From contig UZAE01000044.1 of NCBI GenBank assembly GCA_900617975.1, positions 1-47,816 on the forward strand: a DNA stretch of 47,816 bases, read 5' to 3'. Shown here piece after piece: positions 47,626 through 47,816 of this stretch. The stretch comes from Rodentolepis nana (Eukaryota; Platyhelminthes; Cestoda; Cyclophyllidea; Hymenolepididae). A program made the position numbers and the translations under genes. Position 1 is the stretch's first letter. Each line of letters opens with the position of its first letter. The notes beneath the pieces are model-generated. The model saw only the letters and a list, made by a program, of their open reading frames with translations, was not told the DNA's origin and searched no databases.

Positions 47626-47816
47626 GGTCATGCACCATATTTTTGGGACGCCCCACTCCATCAGCTGATAAATAACAAAATTTAAAATTTTTTAGTTTTT
47701 TTGTATGCTTCTAAGGTGAATAAATAATATATATAAAAAATTGATAATAAAAATATTGCTTGCCTTCTTTTACAGTACTTCAAAAATGACCTAAAATTCA
47801 TGCCTCTAGACCAGAA

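Larger units (their letters stand above)
46211..47816 (+). mobile_element. Decayed DNA transposon with 12-bp terminal inverted repeats, right end cut by window
   Basis: TTCTGGTCTAGA at 46218-46229 is the exact inverse of TCTAGACCAGAA at 47805-47816, the last bases of the window. The left end starts TTAAGGTGGTATTC, so the right end should continue a few bases beyond. Between the ends lie two transposase fragments on the plus strand, a 41-bp tandem duplication and a symmetric inverted repeat. It sits where the 5' introns of the BPNT2-like gene would be. Confidence 0.75.

Noticed and set aside
1..47816. tRNA, rRNA, snRNA or CRISPR features
   Set aside because: I looked for tRNA B-box and cloverleaf patterns and for regularly spaced repeats and found none I could support.

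Overview
This is a eukaryotic window, very probably from a flatworm (Platyhelminthes). The evidence is AT-rich DNA, short-intron gene models, and several genes with extremely small introns. Introns fall in two size classes, 29-43 nt and 71-86 nt, plus long ones. In the SNAPC2-like gene they lengthen from 29 nt at the 5' end to several hundred nt further 3', a trend known from parasitic flatworm genes. I cannot separate cestode, trematode and monogenean from sequence alone; the two intron peaks lean slightly towards a tapeworm. All exon models below were built by hand from GT/AG sites, reading phase and protein similarity recalled from memory.

Layout. 0.8-12.2 kb (minus strand): one 22-exon gene for a secreted protein of about 1,358 residues, made of a signal peptide followed by about 29 tandem cysteine-rich units of roughly 45 residues. 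I recognise no named family, and it is the most interesting gene here. 15.0-15.2 kb (minus): UQCR11-like complex III subunit. 17.5-20.7 kb (plus): a divergent SNAPC2-like subunit of the snRNA promoter-binding complex. 20.7-25.2 kb: gene-poor and repeat-rich. 25.2-28.0 kb (minus): anamorsin/CIAPIN1 with both Fe-S motifs. 29.0-30.5 kb (minus): MYND zinc-finger protein of the MSS51 type with six introns of 32-40 nt. 33.8-34.3 kb (minus): single-exon RMI2-like OB-fold protein. 36.3-39.1 kb (minus): STRAP WD40 protein. 40.7-45.9 kb (minus): 3' part of a BPNT2/gPAPP-like phosphatase whose 5' exons are not seen. 46.2-47.8 kb: a decayed DNA transposon with a Mutator-like transposase remnant, cut by the window end.

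Repeats. Ten copies of one about 320-bp SINE-like element occur in both orientations, several with about 13-bp target-site duplications. A second short repeat family has three copies. Both sit in introns and intergenic DNA.

The genes do not form an operon-like functional unit. They are mostly ordinary housekeeping genes (respiration, Fe-S assembly, snRNA transcription, genome stability, RNP assembly, nucleotide phosphate metabolism) next to one lineage-type secreted repeat protein. Anamorsin, UQCR11 and RMI2 each have a splice acceptor 1-4 nt before the start codon, which would fit spliced-leader trans-splicing.
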